From: Labrus mixtus
Lineage: Eukaryota > Chordata > Actinopteri > Labriformes > Labridae
DNA: 64,000 bases
Direction: 5' to 3'
Assembly: GCF_963584025.1 (NCBI RefSeq)
Contig: NC_083614.1
Coordinates: 2,690,501 to 2,754,500, forward strand
Part shown: one piece after another, positions 1 to 11,619 of the stretch
How positions within the stretch are numbered: position 1 is the stretch's first letter
How the letters are laid out: every line of letters begins with the position of its first letter
Notes under the pieces: generated by a model
Seen by the model: only the letters and a program-made list of their open reading frames with translations
What the model was told of the DNA's origin: nothing
The model's database searches: none
Program-made: the position numbers and the translations under genes

Positions 1-773
1 TTTATAACCTGACATGCAAGGAATCATTTATCAAATCACTAGGTTTAGAAAATAAATATATTGTGTCCATTTTGGTAGAAGGAAATTAATCTATAGCTAG
101 GTGTAGTATTTACAATTCACAGTAAAAATCTGTAAATGAACAGTATTAAACAGTTAATTTTTTCAACAGTATTCTCCTGTTAAGGTTTAAAATCACAGCT
201 TTTTGCTGTATTTACAAAAACGGTAGAAAACTGTAAATTTCAGCAACAGCAATATATCATTAATTTTACAGTAACTTCCTGGCAACCCTACTGCCAGTTG
301 TTTACCGTTTTTTAACAGGGGGAATTTCTAAGAGTGCATGTTGTACATCTTTTTAAATATTCAATTTATTAAAACACGCATTGTCTTCTAATAAAAAATA
401 TATCCACCAGGTGATGGAGGGCTTTGTAGGTGATAATAAGGAGTTTGTGGGACGGGTGAGGGAGTGTGTGAGAAGGCGAGCGACAGGATTCTGGATATAT
501 TGTAGTACTTCTGGTTCTCAGAAGTCTCAAACCTGAATGCATGAGTGAAGAGTGTCATTTCTGTCTGTGTTGATTGTTATCTTAATCACTGACACCGATC
601 AGCAAAGACAATCTGCTCTAATATGATTCTACAGACAGAACAGTGATGGAAGTTGCACAACATGCTTATGAAACTTAGACTGATACTTGAGCCCAGTGTA
701 CGCTGTACGATTTCAGGTCGATTTAGACCCGATTTTTGAGCCATAGGACTCATTTTGAATCGCCCAACATCAA

Positions 774-1060
774 TTGTTCAATTCAATTCAAAAAACTTTA
801 TTTGTCCCCGGGGGGCAATTCAAAGGCACACAGAGCAGTAAATTAACAACAGTGCAGATAGACCAAACATTTTAACCTAAATATAAAGTGTCAATTTAAA
901 TACAACTTAAAGCTTAAACTTAACTTAAAAATACAAAATATAAAGGAGTAGATATAAGTAGACAGTGATCAGACTAACAGATGTAATCAGAACTATGTGC
1001 AGTAAACGATAAATAAATATATATATACAGAGCTATGTGCAAGTAGACTAGTAGTAGATC
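774..1060 (-). mobile_element. LINE 3'-end fragment (minus orientation)
   Basis: Read on the minus strand, the segment ends in a GGGGACAAATAAAG-type tail followed by a short AT-rich terminus. This is the polyadenylation-signal tail common to degraded non-LTR elements in fish. The interior is A/T-rich and has no open frame. The family is not certain, and both boundaries are approximate. Confidence 0.45.
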
Positions 1061-1319
1061 ATGCAGTGTAGACTGAGGCACGAAGGCCGATCACCTCTCG
1101 ATCAGCTGCTTCCATCAGTCGGATGAATTTCATTTATTATTTCCCAACATGTATGTCTGTGTTTTATTTAAGTGTTAACCTAACCTAACACCAAGACTTC
1201 CTGGAAGGCTGGTCTCATGTTTCCTCGATCATAGCTCCTCAGAGTTATCTCCTTGCTCCTCGATCCTCGGTTCAAGCGAGAATCGAGGAGAGAGGAAACG
1301 GAAAATAAGAGACATGAGA

Positions 1320-1450
1320 AGTACCCATAGTCCTCCAAGCGGGCGGCCCAGGTTTGAATCAAGACCTGTGGTTCCTTTCCCGCATGTCATTCCCCTCTGA
1401 CTTTGTCCACTGTCTTATAAATTAAAGACATAAAAAGCCCAAAAATAAAA
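1320..1450 (+). mobile_element. tRNA-derived SINE fragment
   Basis: The segment has a B-box-like stretch (CCCAGGTTTGAATCAAG), then a CTGTGGTTCCTTTCCCGCATGTCATTCCCCTCT body and an 'ataaaaagcccaaaaataaa' tail. The same body and tail recur at about 49080-50166 on the minus strand and in part near 19259-19385 and 63700-63868. The tRNA head is truncated, so it is probably inactive. Confidence 0.6.
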
Positions 1451-1512
1451 CTTGATAGAAACAGAAGTGAAGTAATAGCACATCATAATGCTTCATCCTG
1501 GCTGTGTTACAG

Positions 1513-1608
1513 TATGAGCTGTAAGACGTGCATCATCATAGGGAACGGAGGAATCCTCGCCAACAAGTCTCTGGGACCAAGAATCGATGAGGTTGATGTT
1601 GTGGTCAG
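1513..1608 (+). CDS. st3gal3: st3gal3 coding exon, sialylmotif L start
   Basis: The acceptor AG is at 1511-1512 and the donor GTACGT at 1609. The exon carries the last base of a split codon, 31 whole codons and the first two bases (AG) of an Arg codon. It encodes the CMP-sialic-acid-binding start of motif L, through the acidic stretch RIDEVDVVVR. Confidence 0.93.
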
Positions 1609-3568
1609 GTACGTAAAGACACAAATAATCTACATCCTACCCATTGCTAGGCCAGTGAAAATTGCAACGTGTGATAACTTTATTCAATGTAATATTTCAA
1701 TAACGACGTGATGCCATAAAGATATTTGAACAGTAACGGATTAAAAAAAAAAACAAGCAATAAGAACTAGAACATGTTTTATGGCTGTGCAGTTGTGATT
1801 GATGGTGTCGCTGTGTGCTGCAGGTTGAACGAGGCCCCAGTGAAAGGTTTTGAGAAAGACGTCGGCTCCAAGACCACCATGAGGATCACCTACCCAGAGG
1901 GGGCCATCCAGAAGACGGAACGCTATGAGTCACAGTCCCTGTTTGTCCTGTCCGCCTTCAAAGCTCTCGACCTCAGGTGGCTTCGATACATGGTCTTCAA
2001 CCAGAGGCTGGTAAGGCAGAGGAACATGTTTAATTTGTGGATGTTCTCAGGAGTTTGTGACATGGATCACTTTGATATTCACTCAGCTTCACAACGTGCA
2101 ACTGTTTTTTTTTTACATATTTTGATATGTACTACATTTACAAAAGCTTTTCCATATCACTTTAATAGAGCTTTCACACCTGCAGAAAGCTCCTGAAAAA
2201 CTCCTTATACTTCCAGGAGCAGCTGCATTCTACAATTCACTTAGCAGACGCTTTTATCCAAAGCAACGTACATCAGAGAGTAAGAACAACACAAGCAAGG
2301 ATCTAGAAAAAAAGGAACAATGTCAGTAAGAGCAAACGATCAGCTTTGAGTCTGATTGGACACACAGGTGCTGACAGGAAGTGACCAGAGGCATTGCACA
2401 CGGTGACGGCAGTTCTTGAGAGCTCTAATCAGTATGTGCTGCATGTGTGAGCGCAAACAGCCAAATATATCACGATCAACAGGATACCCCGTGCACAGCC
2501 AACCTATGTACTCAGGCAGTCGGTTGCAGGAACATAAAATGAAAAAATCAAAAGTCTGAAAATGACTTCACCTCATTTTATTGTGAGCGAACAATGCATT
2601 TGGCCTGTAGCTTCCTCAGGCTGGCCCAGCATCATCACGAGCATACACACGTGTGTAAAACATATATGGTCACATGACCAATCATCACAATATAGATTAT
2701 TATTCCGGGTTAAAGGAGAACTATAGCGTGCGTCAAACAACAAACAACTTATTTATCACTCTCCACCTGGAGTTTCTCCTCCAGTCTCCTCGTATTTATT
2801 CTGCAGAAAGTCAGAGTGAGCTGATGTGAGAACACAGCAGGATATAATCAGGAGAATTCACCTGGAGCCAGTGGGGGGGGGGGGGGTGGTGACCTTTATT
2901 CACCTGTGATCGCTGCACGACCATAGACTGTCTGCACGCCACCTCTACCATCTCCATGCTCTAATGAACCTGCTGCTGCATGTTTCCTGTTCTCCAGTAT
3001 GTTCTTCTCCACTCTTTAGTTCACATTGAGATTCTCTTCAACTACACGCAGCATTGATACAAACACACATATTCTCATCAAAGCATCGTTAGCGGAGTCT
3101 GCTGCTTAGTCGCCACTCTTATCCTTCATCAAATCAAAACTGATGAGTCATCAAAACATTCACCCCCCGTACAGTGTGTGTCGATCGAGACATGAGATAA
3201 TCACACCTATTTGTTTTTTTGAACCAGGCTGTAAACATGTTAATCTCTGCTGTAAAAACAGACTTTTTAGAATGGGTGTGTATGTGACTTCCTGTGCTTC
3301 TGCAGCCAGCCTCTAGTGGACACTCCAGGAACTGCAGGATATTATACTTCAGTATCGACTTCATTATTCAACCCTGGAGGTTGTTGCTTGTTAGGAACAT
3401 GTTTTATTTATATTTGTCAAGGTCAAGGTTTCTTTATTCGTCTCCCTAGGGAGAAATTTGTCTAGGATGCTGGGAAATTGCTGCATGGACAATACAGTAT
3501 TTACAAATGTGCAAAAAAACATTTAACTTCTCCGTGCTACAGTTCACCCAAGCGTCTGCTTGCGTATC

Positions 3569-3612
<44 letters not shown>

Positions 3613-6600
3613 CACTCCTACAGTCACAGGCGCATGCACATGCACACTGTGCACATGTACACATGCCACTCCAGACAGTTTCATACATACATACATGTCT
3701 ACAGTTATCGGTACATTGGGGGCCTCCTGGTTTTCCGTTCCTCCACTATTTTTGAGCTTAACTGAAAAAGGGACTAGTGAGTTTTTGTAGCGGTTGTGTT
3801 TGCACAGAGGAACCCTGTACCTTCTCCCTGAGTTCAACAAAACATATTCAGAGTGCAATACAGGGGATGTGTCCGATAAAATGCCCTTGGCCTGTCTGAT
3901 TGTGGCCTGCTGAAAAAGATCCAGGGGGTAAGAGGGACTAGAAAAGCGCTATATAAGCTCAAGTCCATTTACCATTTACCACACATTCCCATGATCTTGC
4001 CTGCTGTCTTAACCAGGCTGAGGATCTGAGCTTTAGATTTTACTGTTAAAACACCAAACCAGCTGGTGATGCCATACCGTAAATGGACTCTATTGTTGCT
4101 CTGTAAAAGATGAACATAATGTTTTTACATACACCAAATACTCTTAGTCTCCTGAGAAAATGGAGGCGCTGATGGATTTTGTGTCTTAGTGGTTAGTCCG
4201 CGAGCCCCATGTACAGAGAGTGTTGCTCTCAAAGCGGGCAGCCCGGGTTCAAATCCAGCATGTGGCTCCTTTCCTGCGTGTACAAACAATGGCCGTTGGC
4301 AGCAGCAGTCTTCTCGCCCGTGTTTCTTTTCGGTGAGTGTTGTGTTACTGTGTTACAACCTCGGAGAATGCAGCCATGTCCTTGAGTTAAAGATAACGAT
4401 TGTAATAGTACCTGCAGTATGCCATGTGAAGCTTCAAGAATAGACTGCTCACTCACACACATTCACAAATTAACACATCAACAAAGTTAGCTTCCTGAGC
4501 CACATATAGACAGGAAGCAGCTTGTTAAAGGGCCCTTTGAGGGTATTTCTAAAGCCATTTACATATTTTTAACTTCAAAGTACATCTTGTTGCAATGCTT
4601 GTTTCTGACACTTAAAGGTTCATCTTGTTATTCTCAGTGTCTGGAAAAAAACATGAGATTTATTAGTTCTAGCTCTGAGTATAAAGTCTGTCATCTGTTG
4701 ACGTCTACCTCCAGCATCTCACCTTATGTGAGTTTCAGGTGTGTACAGTATGTTCCATAAACTTACATACAAACCTGCACACTTTCACATCTGCACTCCT
4801 GATAATATCTAGATCATTTCAGGACTACTGCTCCTTGACTTTAGTTTATGACACATTGAGCCAAGGCAATAACAAGCACCTTGAGTGATTCAGACACAAG
4901 TGGAAAGATCTGGGTTCAATCGCTCACACATGGTGTAACAATAACCCTTTTCAGACCGCTGTTTCAAGCCCCGATATTTACGCCCCTGTAATGTCGCAGA
5001 AGTGTAACGGGGGACGAAGTGATCCCCCCTCTGTACTGTCTTCTGGAGGTAGTAACGAAGCGTTACAGAGGAGAGGCGGTACCATGGAAGCCAGCGGGGG
5101 AGAGCAGCGCTGTGTGTGTGTGTGTGCATGTCTGACTGTGTGTTTATGTGGAGCTCCTGCTGTGCCAAATCGCAAACATCCAGACTGGGACGCCAACATT
5201 ACAGCGTCGCAGAATCAATATGAACGGAGCAAAGACGTGATGGCGGCTGAGCTTAGTTACGGCACTTTTGCTAAAAAAGAAAGTCTTCATTTTAGATCTG
5301 GATTGACCTTGCGATTGGATCTCGATTCCCTCATCTGCATTCAGATAAAAATAGATTTTCTGTACAAAAATCACCAAGTGCTCAAGTGCGTTTTTAAGCT
5401 GATAAATGGCAGAGAGGGATTGGATGAAGGAGAGAGAGACAGCAGTAAGGAGAAGGTCTAAAGACTTGAATTGATCATGTGGCCTGATGTTTGTCTGTAG
5501 GTCTGTGGTTTATAAATGAAGACATCTCCTCACTGCGCTGCACATTCTTATAAACATGATTAAAATGGTAAACTGCTCAGAGCACTTAAACACTACAAGG
5601 CTCGACTTTTTACCATCTTTTCTCCCTCATTAGGTCATAATGGTGCATTTAAAGCAAACAGTGGTAAACTGTTCAGTTAATAAAGCTTGTGGAGCGCTGG
5701 ACTGATTGAAAGTGAGTGACCAGCGAAGGGAGGCAGTGAGAATCTTAACGTTTTTTTCTCTCTGAGAGATCCCCTAAAATCACACTGCGTCTTATATACC
5801 GGTGTGACTTTATGGTAATAGAAATTGGATCTTGGCACATTAACTGTATTCCAAGGTTGCTTGATGTAGACTTATAAATATTGGCACATATTCACTGATG
5901 GATGTTATTAAAGAGATGTGAGAGCTGCTGGTCATTTGATCCCTTCTGCTTTGTGCCAGTGGATTCCCCAGGAACTTTTGTGTCCTCTCAGTGCTGCCGG
6001 CGGAGCGGAGGTGTTTGGTTTCCCACTCTGTAAGAAGAGCAAAATGGTCTCAGTCAGACCGTGAGCTCCTCATGACAGATCAGGTGGTAATCCTCTTTAG
6101 CAGGGTAACAGTGCTATGCTAGTACGCTAATAGCTCATGTCATTGCTGTTGGGTTTCTCCCTCCACCTCACTCTAACATTCCTGAGCGGACTGAGAAGCA
6201 GGTATCCCAGTAACTGTTCATAAAGAGCCTCAAGGTCTGCTGGGCAGGCAGCTCATAATTAGTGTAATGGCCCTGGGTACACTGATACGGGGGCTTCCTT
6301 CTCTGACTGGCTTTGTTTGCACTACTTGTTTTTCATCAGTATTTAAATGGTGTTGACTCCCCGTCCAAGCCTCCGTTCAGAGTATTGCTTTCACTGGGCT
6401 GCTTAAATGCCATCATATTTTCCATTCCTGCCCACTTTGCATCCTTTCCCACCAGCTGACCGTTGTAAGAATTGATCATAATTAACAGTGTCAGTTTAAA
6501 GGAAGAATGTGCGACATGTTCCACATAAATAAATCATAGATCCAGTCTATCCTGTGTAAATGTGTCTCTGAGTCATGACTGTCTACAATGAGGGAGAAGC

Positions 6601-9600
6601 TCGAGTCCTGCTGGCTGTGTTGTTGTCAGAGTCGTATTTACATGGACGGGACGGCCGGCTCCTCCCCTTGTGTATAAAAGCTGTTTTAGTCAAGAACTAG
6701 AGAGAAGAAGAAGAACATACTCACTGATTATTTGGATGTTAGTAAGAGTTTTTAGATCACGCTCATTCTGTGTCAGTTTACATGCAACGTGAAGCTACGA
6801 GCTAACTAAAGAGCGCTAACATTAGCATGCTAACACAACAATGCAGGACACAGGTGATTGCAGTTCAAGACAAAGGCGACCACTGCTTGCGCCAGACTTC
6901 TTCGGGCAAGGTGAGCTGAGGGGTGGTTGGAGGTGTGTCTCTGGAGGAGAGCGGAGGCTTCAGTATGGAGGAGGTGTGGCCAAACAGCAGTTTGTTTTGG
7001 TTTTCAGCTGGTGCTCAAGGGCGACATGTACTGGATCAGAAAGTTGCACACTCTTCCTTTAAGGGCCAGATATGTTTCTCAGGACTTGGTTGAGACCAAA
7101 CTAGAGATAAAAGGAGAGCAGATTCTGATATTCAGTTATCAGGCAGACACAAACACGACTCCAGTTGAACTATAATGTTGCTCTGAGTGTAAATAAGGGA
7201 TTGATTGCTACCATCATTGTAAGTCTGGCTGCGTTGCTGCTTCTATCAAGTTCTTCTGGTCGATCCTATTCGTAATATTCTTGAGATCGATACAAACTAA
7301 AACCAGCTGCCTGATATGGAATCACTTTCTGTTTATTTGTGTTTTTTTATTTGATTGATGCACATTTTGTTAGTACGAAGGTCACACTAACCAGACGGTT
7401 TCATTCCCCCACTCTTTGTCTCTCAGCGCAGCACTGATGGGTTCTGGAAGTCGGTGGCCAAGCACGTTCCAAGGGAGCCAAGCGACATGCGTATCCTAAA
7501 CCCCTACTTCATCCAGGAGGCCTCTTTCAAGCTCATTGGCCTTCCTCACAACAATGGACAGATGGGCAGAGGGGTGAGAGACCAGTTGTTTTCCTAGCAG
7601 TTTATGTCTGTTCTGTTCTGAGCAGAGAAGTAGCAGGAACAGTGAGTTGTTTCACACACACAGCCGTGAGTTAACGGTCAGGAGCTCTGGCAGCTGACTA
7701 CACTGTCTGTCTGTTTGCATAATGAAGGCCTCTTTGAACACACAACAGATGCTGCAGAAAGCCCAGCACCTATTCAGAGCCTGACAACAACCTGAAAACA
7801 AACAGTGTTACCATTAGCCTCTTATAAATAGAAGCATCTGTAAGATATCCACACATAACCATTTAGTGTTAATGAGGAACTTCTGTTTATCGTTTACACG
7901 TTCCCTTCTTACAGGATGTGATCTGGGACGGGTCACGGCTTGGTCACCTGTTTTCAAACAACTCTTTATGCATGTCTGTTTGTTTTTGTTTTTTTTAGAA
8001 TATCCCAACCCTGGGGGCAGTTGCCATAACGATGGCTCTTCATACCTGCGATGAAGTAGCTGTGGCTGGATTTGGCTACAACATGAGCACCCCCCATGCC
8101 CCTCTCCACTACTATGAGAAGATCAGGATGTCAGCCATTAAAGAGGTAACTACAGGCCTGATTAATAAAGATGCACCAAAGGTTTATTCTGCACTCACAC
8201 GGCTCCAGGAATAACCACATTGTGTGCTCGTGTATGAGCAACTGTACCATGCCGAAGCCCACCTCTTCCATCCGTACCAGGGCCAAGAAAGTGTACCGAG
8301 CTACATCATTGAACAGAGCACTCACATTAGTCAAATGAGCTGGACTATGGGGGTACGGATTGCCTAGCATGAGTGCACCCTAAGCAGTGTAGGTTCAGTT
8401 GCCACTGACCCAAACTACTACCAGGGTAAGACTTGTGTCAGAACTTCATTATGTCCTACATGAGCCCAAAAACTGGCAGAGTTAATACACAGTTTGAAGG
8501 TTGAGAATGAGTAGTTAACAGTGTGGCGTAATTAAATTATTAAGATGTTATATCTTTATTTAACCTCGTATTTAAGAAGGGGCACCACTTCCTGTTAAAG
8601 GAAGAAAATAACTTTAATGGTATAAGTTAATTAATTAATCAGTCCGTTTCATATCTTGAAAGAAGTAAGTTCTGGAAATGTTAAACAAGAAAACACACAA
8701 AGTCCTGAATTTTATGTGTAAAATTTAATATAAAAGGGGTAAACAATAATGTATAGATGAAACAGATAAAGAATATGATTATTATGATTAAGATAATGCA
8801 ATTATAATGTATGGTGACATTATATATTTAGTAATGAGATAAGACGCGGTATTGTTTGAATGACTTGATCAGAAAATGGTTCGGTCTCTGGCAAGCGGTT
8901 CTTTTCAGGCCCAGAGAGGTCCACGGGCCAGATTAGATGCCTTGACAACTTGGTCGGAGTGTGCAGCTGGGATGGAGATTGATTCATTTCGATATTATTT
9001 CTATCAGATCCACGTTGATGTAGGTTCACGTCATATATTTAGACAAACATTTCTATCAGATTCATGTTGAGATGAAAATCACACCATCTGGGAACATCCT
9101 CAGTTAATCCCATCCTGTAGGTGAACAAAAACATGTTATACAGTCAACATTCTTAATAAGACATATTAATAAAGTAGGAAAAGAAGTTGGTGTCTTTAAA
9201 TAACACCTTCTATATCTAATATCAAAGAGTATGCTTTATAACACGTCTAAATGTATAATTATGAAGGTTACGTATTCATGGATATTCTAACACTAGATGG
9301 CAATAGCGCTCCACGTCAAATTCCTATTAAACATAATATAACTCTTATTCCTGTTCTGAAGATCAGATTTTGAGTTTAAAAAGATGATTATAATACATTC
9401 AATGTGACAATTACAAATATCTAGATGAAGAAAGACATAAATGTTCATTTGATGCAGAATTGAAAGCTGTGGTTTAATTCAGTTCTTCAGCAGTCCTTCA
9501 ACAGATGGTCAATTTTACGACTTTGCAGAGACTGGTTTCGGTCATAGTTCATGTCTTTGAGGTCAATTCGTAGATAGCAGAGTGTTCTGTTTCCGCTCGA

Positions 9601-11619
9601 TTGTTTATTCCAGGTGTTGTAAAAGTTCATAACATCCTGTCTGAGAGGGAGACTTAAATCATTGATCAGTTCCTTTGTTCCTTGGTAAAAGTAATGTTAA
9701 TCCACAGTCCTGAGTCCTGCAGGAAGAGAGGTTGTAAACGTGACTGCTGATAACGGCTACAACAGCATATCCTACTGTCTTTTTAAAATTCAATTATATG
9801 ATCATGAAAAAGCAGACTGGTTTGTCAGGAGGTTTAAAACCCGCCTCAGCTCCAGCTCTCAGTCTGTCGTTAGGTTGACTGAAAGTTAGACTGAGACAGC
9901 ATTTCCAGCATGGAGACCGCCATCGATGGGACTCCAACGTCCCCTGCAGGAACAGATATGTCACTCAGGCTTCAAACATTAATATTTACAGTCAAAGGTT
10001 TACCAACAGGTAAAGTAAAGATGTGAAGTCGATACTCATGAGCATGTAGGAAAAGACAACCACGGTCCTGAAGAATCTCGGGTTATGTTATTATAAGACA
10101 GTTACTGACATCAGTCCGCCCCGTTGAGAGTCAACTGATCCGATGACAGATCCCTAAAAGCACATCCCAGATATTACCATGGCAACTCAGTGAGAGTTGT
10201 TAACCTCATTACAAGGTGATTACAATGTATGAACATTTATGGCCCCTCAGGGTCTCTGACACAAGTCTGAGATTCAAAGTCCAGAACTAAAATGTGCCCT
10301 GTTTCATGTGTGACCTCAGCACTTTGGACTCAGGACGTGTCTGTTGCTGTGGTCAGTTTCAATTTAGTTTGGGTTTATGATTCATCTGCTTCCACAGCTG
10401 TTCGACACTGCAAGTTTTACTCTTAATGGGCGATACTCCCACACAACCTCCATATTTGTTAGCATTCGGACCGACCTGTCATCCAACATCCTTCTTGGTC
10501 AGTTTTCCAGGTTTACATTGCACTGGAACAGTTTACTGTGACCTTTCTATGATTAATGCCTCATAGGACGCTGTGTGGGATTTACCCAGAATGCTGAGTT
10601 GTGGCCTGAGATGTGTATGAAATCTCAAGTGTGTGAATGTTACTGGACCAATGTTTTAGAGAGCAGCACTGTCACAGCACACTACATGCACTGCTTAAGT
10701 CACTGTCGACTCCACTTCACAGACTCAGTCTTCAGACAGCTGATAAATCACTCTTAGCCAGGTTTTCACAGACAGACATGCAATCCCCTTCATCCTTTTT
10801 TAACCAGCTGCCACGGACTTGTGTTACAGTCCAGGGGCGCTCAAAGCGTCTCGGTCCTGCCCCTTGCTGTGTACATCTTGACTACAAAATACAATAAAAC
10901 AGCTCTCTACAATGTTTAGAATCTGGACTGCAGTATCCATTTTAAACACTAGGGGTCATAGCTACATATTGCTCCTTTAACGAAACAGAACATGTGAATG
11001 ACTTCTAATATATAAACTGGGATTAGGATTAGGCATCAGAACTGTCACACACATCCTTGTATAGCACAACAAAGTCTGTGAGTCAGTGAGTGGAGAGTTT
11101 TAGAATCATCCAAAGTTTTTATGTCCATATGGCAGCAGCCGCGCTTTATTGAAATCAATCTCCAAGCACAGGTAGTGAACATGTTGCTAATGAATCAGAT
11201 GCTGCTAGTTGCTGTAGCATTGCAATGTAGGACTTAACTTTCTTTGTTACACCAACAAGGATAAGAGTGTCAAAGTGTGAACACCTTTGATCTGGACTAG
11301 AGTTAGGCAGCCACACTGACAAACTAACACCCCCCAACCTGAGAATAAGGTGTATCACTGCCCGTAGTATGGAGCCTCTATTGTGGTCAGTCCTTTGAAA
11401 ATGTTGTCATGATATTTAATGTGAAAAGCAAAAATATCAAAGTCCATTTTGTGTGTGTGCTTGTCCAAACTAAACCTCCCACATCCTCTCTTGTGTTCTC
11501 CGTCCCCTCTGCAGTCCTGGACTCACAACATATCTAAAGAGAAAGAGTTCCTGATGAAGCTGGTGAAGGCTGGAGTTATCCAGGACTGGACCAACGGGAT
11601 CTGTGGTGCAGGGTGCTGA
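1513..11619 (+). CDS. st3gal3: Beta-galactoside alpha-2,3-sialyltransferase, ST3GAL3 type (3' five exons, partial)
   Basis: The enzyme transfers sialic acid from CMP-Neu5Ac in alpha-2,3 linkage to terminal galactose, especially on N-acetyllactosamine chains. It is a type II Golgi membrane protein of CAZy family GT29. Five exons (1513-1608, 1824-2010, 7427-7573, 7999-8145, 11515-11619) join in consistent phase and give about 226 C-terminal residues, roughly 60 percent of a normal 375-residue ST3GAL3. Sialylmotif L starts at CKTCIIIGNGGILANKSLG and continues through VKGFEKDVGSK in the second exon. Sialylmotif S spans NPYFIQEASFKLIGLP, MGRGNIPTLG and HTCDEVAVAGFGY. Motif III is HYYE, and motif VS is the His-x4-Glu in HNISKE. 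The conserved Cys of motifs L and S are present. The transmembrane anchor and stem are encoded upstream of the window. The protein ends in ICGAGC, a few residues beyond the usual mammalian end. The family call is firm; a specific teleost duplicate (a or b) cannot be assigned. Confidence 0.95.
1824..2010 (+). CDS. st3gal3: st3gal3 coding exon, rest of sialylmotif L
   Basis: The acceptor is CTGCAG at 1818-1823 and the donor GTAAGG at 2011. The first base completes the split Arg codon and the exon ends in phase 0. It encodes LNEAPVKGFEKDVGSKTT and the YPEGA segment typical of ST3GAL3. Confidence 0.95.
2229..2340. repeat. Short interspersed repeat fragment
   Basis: It contains CACTTAGCAGACGCTTTTATCC followed by AAAGCAACGTACATCAGAGAG, a phrase found scattered through many teleost genomes. 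A related phrase (TTTGGATAAAAGTGTCTG) occurs near 28515. No ends or target duplications were resolved. Confidence 0.45.
3113..3390 (-). mobile_element. Truncated copy of the ~510-bp miniature element
   Basis: Read on the minus strand it begins at 3390 with CAAGCAACAACCTCCAGGG. It then follows the family sequence (CTGCAGTTCCTGGAGTGTCC, GCAGAAGCACAGGAAG, TTAACATGTTTACAGCCTGG) as far as GATGAAGGATAAGAGT. The right half is missing. Fuller copies are at 16598-17110, 31369-31860 and 43893-44402. Confidence 0.8.
3422..4170 (-). mobile_element. Degraded L2-like LINE 3' end (minus strand)
   Basis: On the minus strand 3985-4170 reads as a broken reverse-transcriptase C-terminal tail. It is followed at 3422-3570 by an untranslated end resembling other fish LINE tails, with an A/T-rich terminus. 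A (CA)n tract sits inside. Several stop codons are present, so it is non-functional. The clade is inferred from general resemblance only. Confidence 0.4.
3571..3609. repeat. (CA)n microsatellite
   Basis: About 19 uninterrupted CA dinucleotides, followed by a looser CA/CT-rich region to about 3680. The short open frames that cross it on both strands are products of the dinucleotide repeat. Confidence 0.97.
4183..4310 (+). mobile_element. tRNA-derived SINE
   Basis: An A-box-like TAGTGGTTAGTCCGCG is followed at tRNA spacing by a B-box-like GGGTTCAAATCC, and then by the family body GTGGCTCCTTTCCTGCGTGT. A tRNA gene is excluded because the intervening arms do not fold as a full cloverleaf and the body continues past the tRNA. 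The copy is truncated at its 3' side. Confidence 0.7.
7427..7573 (+). CDS. st3gal3: st3gal3 coding exon, pre-motif S
   Basis: The acceptor is CTCAG ending at 7426 and the donor GTGAGA at 7574. The exon has 49 whole codons in phase 0. It encodes RSTDGFWKSVAKHVP, then RILNPYFIQEASF and the GLPHNNGQMGRG start of sialylmotif S. Confidence 0.95.
7999..8145 (+). CDS. st3gal3: st3gal3 coding exon, sialylmotif S and motif III
   Basis: The acceptor follows a T-rich tract (TTTTTTTAG, ending 7998) and the donor is GTAACT at 8146. The exon has 49 codons in phase 0. It encodes NIPTLGAVAITMALHTCDEV, AGFGYNMSTPHAPL and the HYYE motif III. An in-frame ATG at 8032 lies inside the exon and is not a start. Confidence 0.95.
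9818..9998 (+). mobile_element. 3' fragment of the ~510-bp miniature element
   Basis: It matches the right half of the family: GGTTTGTCAGGAGGTTTAAA, GTTAGGTTGACTGAAAG, ATGGAGACCGCCATCGATGG, CCCCTGCAGGAACAGA and the terminal AATATTTACAGTC. The left half is absent. Confidence 0.8.
10880..10985 (-). repeat. Fragment of a GGAGCAGTATGT-end repeat
   Basis: Ends in ATTGCTCCTTTAA and contains CTGGACTGCAGTATCCATTTTAAACACTAGG. The complement of this text occurs near 33620-33690. This points to a short, terminally conserved DNA element shared with the copies at 12548 and 41519. Confidence 0.5.
11515..11619 (+). CDS. st3gal3: st3gal3 terminal coding exon, motif VS
   Basis: The acceptor is CTGCAG ending at 11514 and the stop TGA is at 11617-11619. 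It encodes SWTHNISKEKEFLMKLVKAG, VIQDWTNG and ICGAGC. The His and Glu of motif VS (H-x4-E) are present. The 3' untranslated end was not delimited because no clear AATAAA follows closely. Confidence 0.94.
   Translation, partial: SWTHNISKEKEFLMKLVKAGVIQDWTNGICGAGC

Larger units (their letters stand above)
1..1512. other. Intron of st3gal3 (5' part of window), repeat-rich
   Basis: No coding exon was recognised here. The first exon in the window begins at 1513 after an acceptor AG, so this is taken as the preceding intron of st3gal3. It holds a LINE-type 3' end near 774-1060 and a SINE fragment near 1320-1450, listed separately. An AT-rich stretch occupies the first 400 bases. Confidence 0.6.
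2011..7426. other. st3gal3 intron of 5.4 kb, repeat-bearing
   Basis: The intron holds a short interspersed fragment near 2229-2340, a (G)n tract at about 2873-2886, a miniature element (3113-3390), a LINE remnant with a (CA)n tract (3422-4170) and a SINE (4183-4310). From about 4440 to 7426 no element was recognised with confidence, except a motif near 4940-5010 shared with 38770-38860. No further exon was found. Confidence 0.8.
8146..11514. other. Last intron of st3gal3 (3.4 kb)
   Basis: No exon was found between the donor at 8146 and the acceptor at 11511-11514. It contains a 3' fragment of the ~510-bp miniature element (9818-9998) and an end of a GGAGCAGTATGT-type repeat near 10880-10985. 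The rest looks like unique, A/T-rich sequence with no recognised feature. Confidence 0.75.

Noticed and set aside
1774..2196. 140-codon open frame as an independent gene
   Set aside because: It is a st3gal3 exon (1824-2010) read through into introns on both sides.
3446..3858. Overlapping open frames rich in Thr-His or Cys-Val
   Set aside because: They are translations of a (CA)n/(GT)n tract and its flanks.
4183..4310. tRNA gene
   Set aside because: A and B boxes are present, but the arms do not pair as a cloverleaf and the sequence continues into a SINE body. The same holds for 45497, 23530, 28228, 48620 and 40285.
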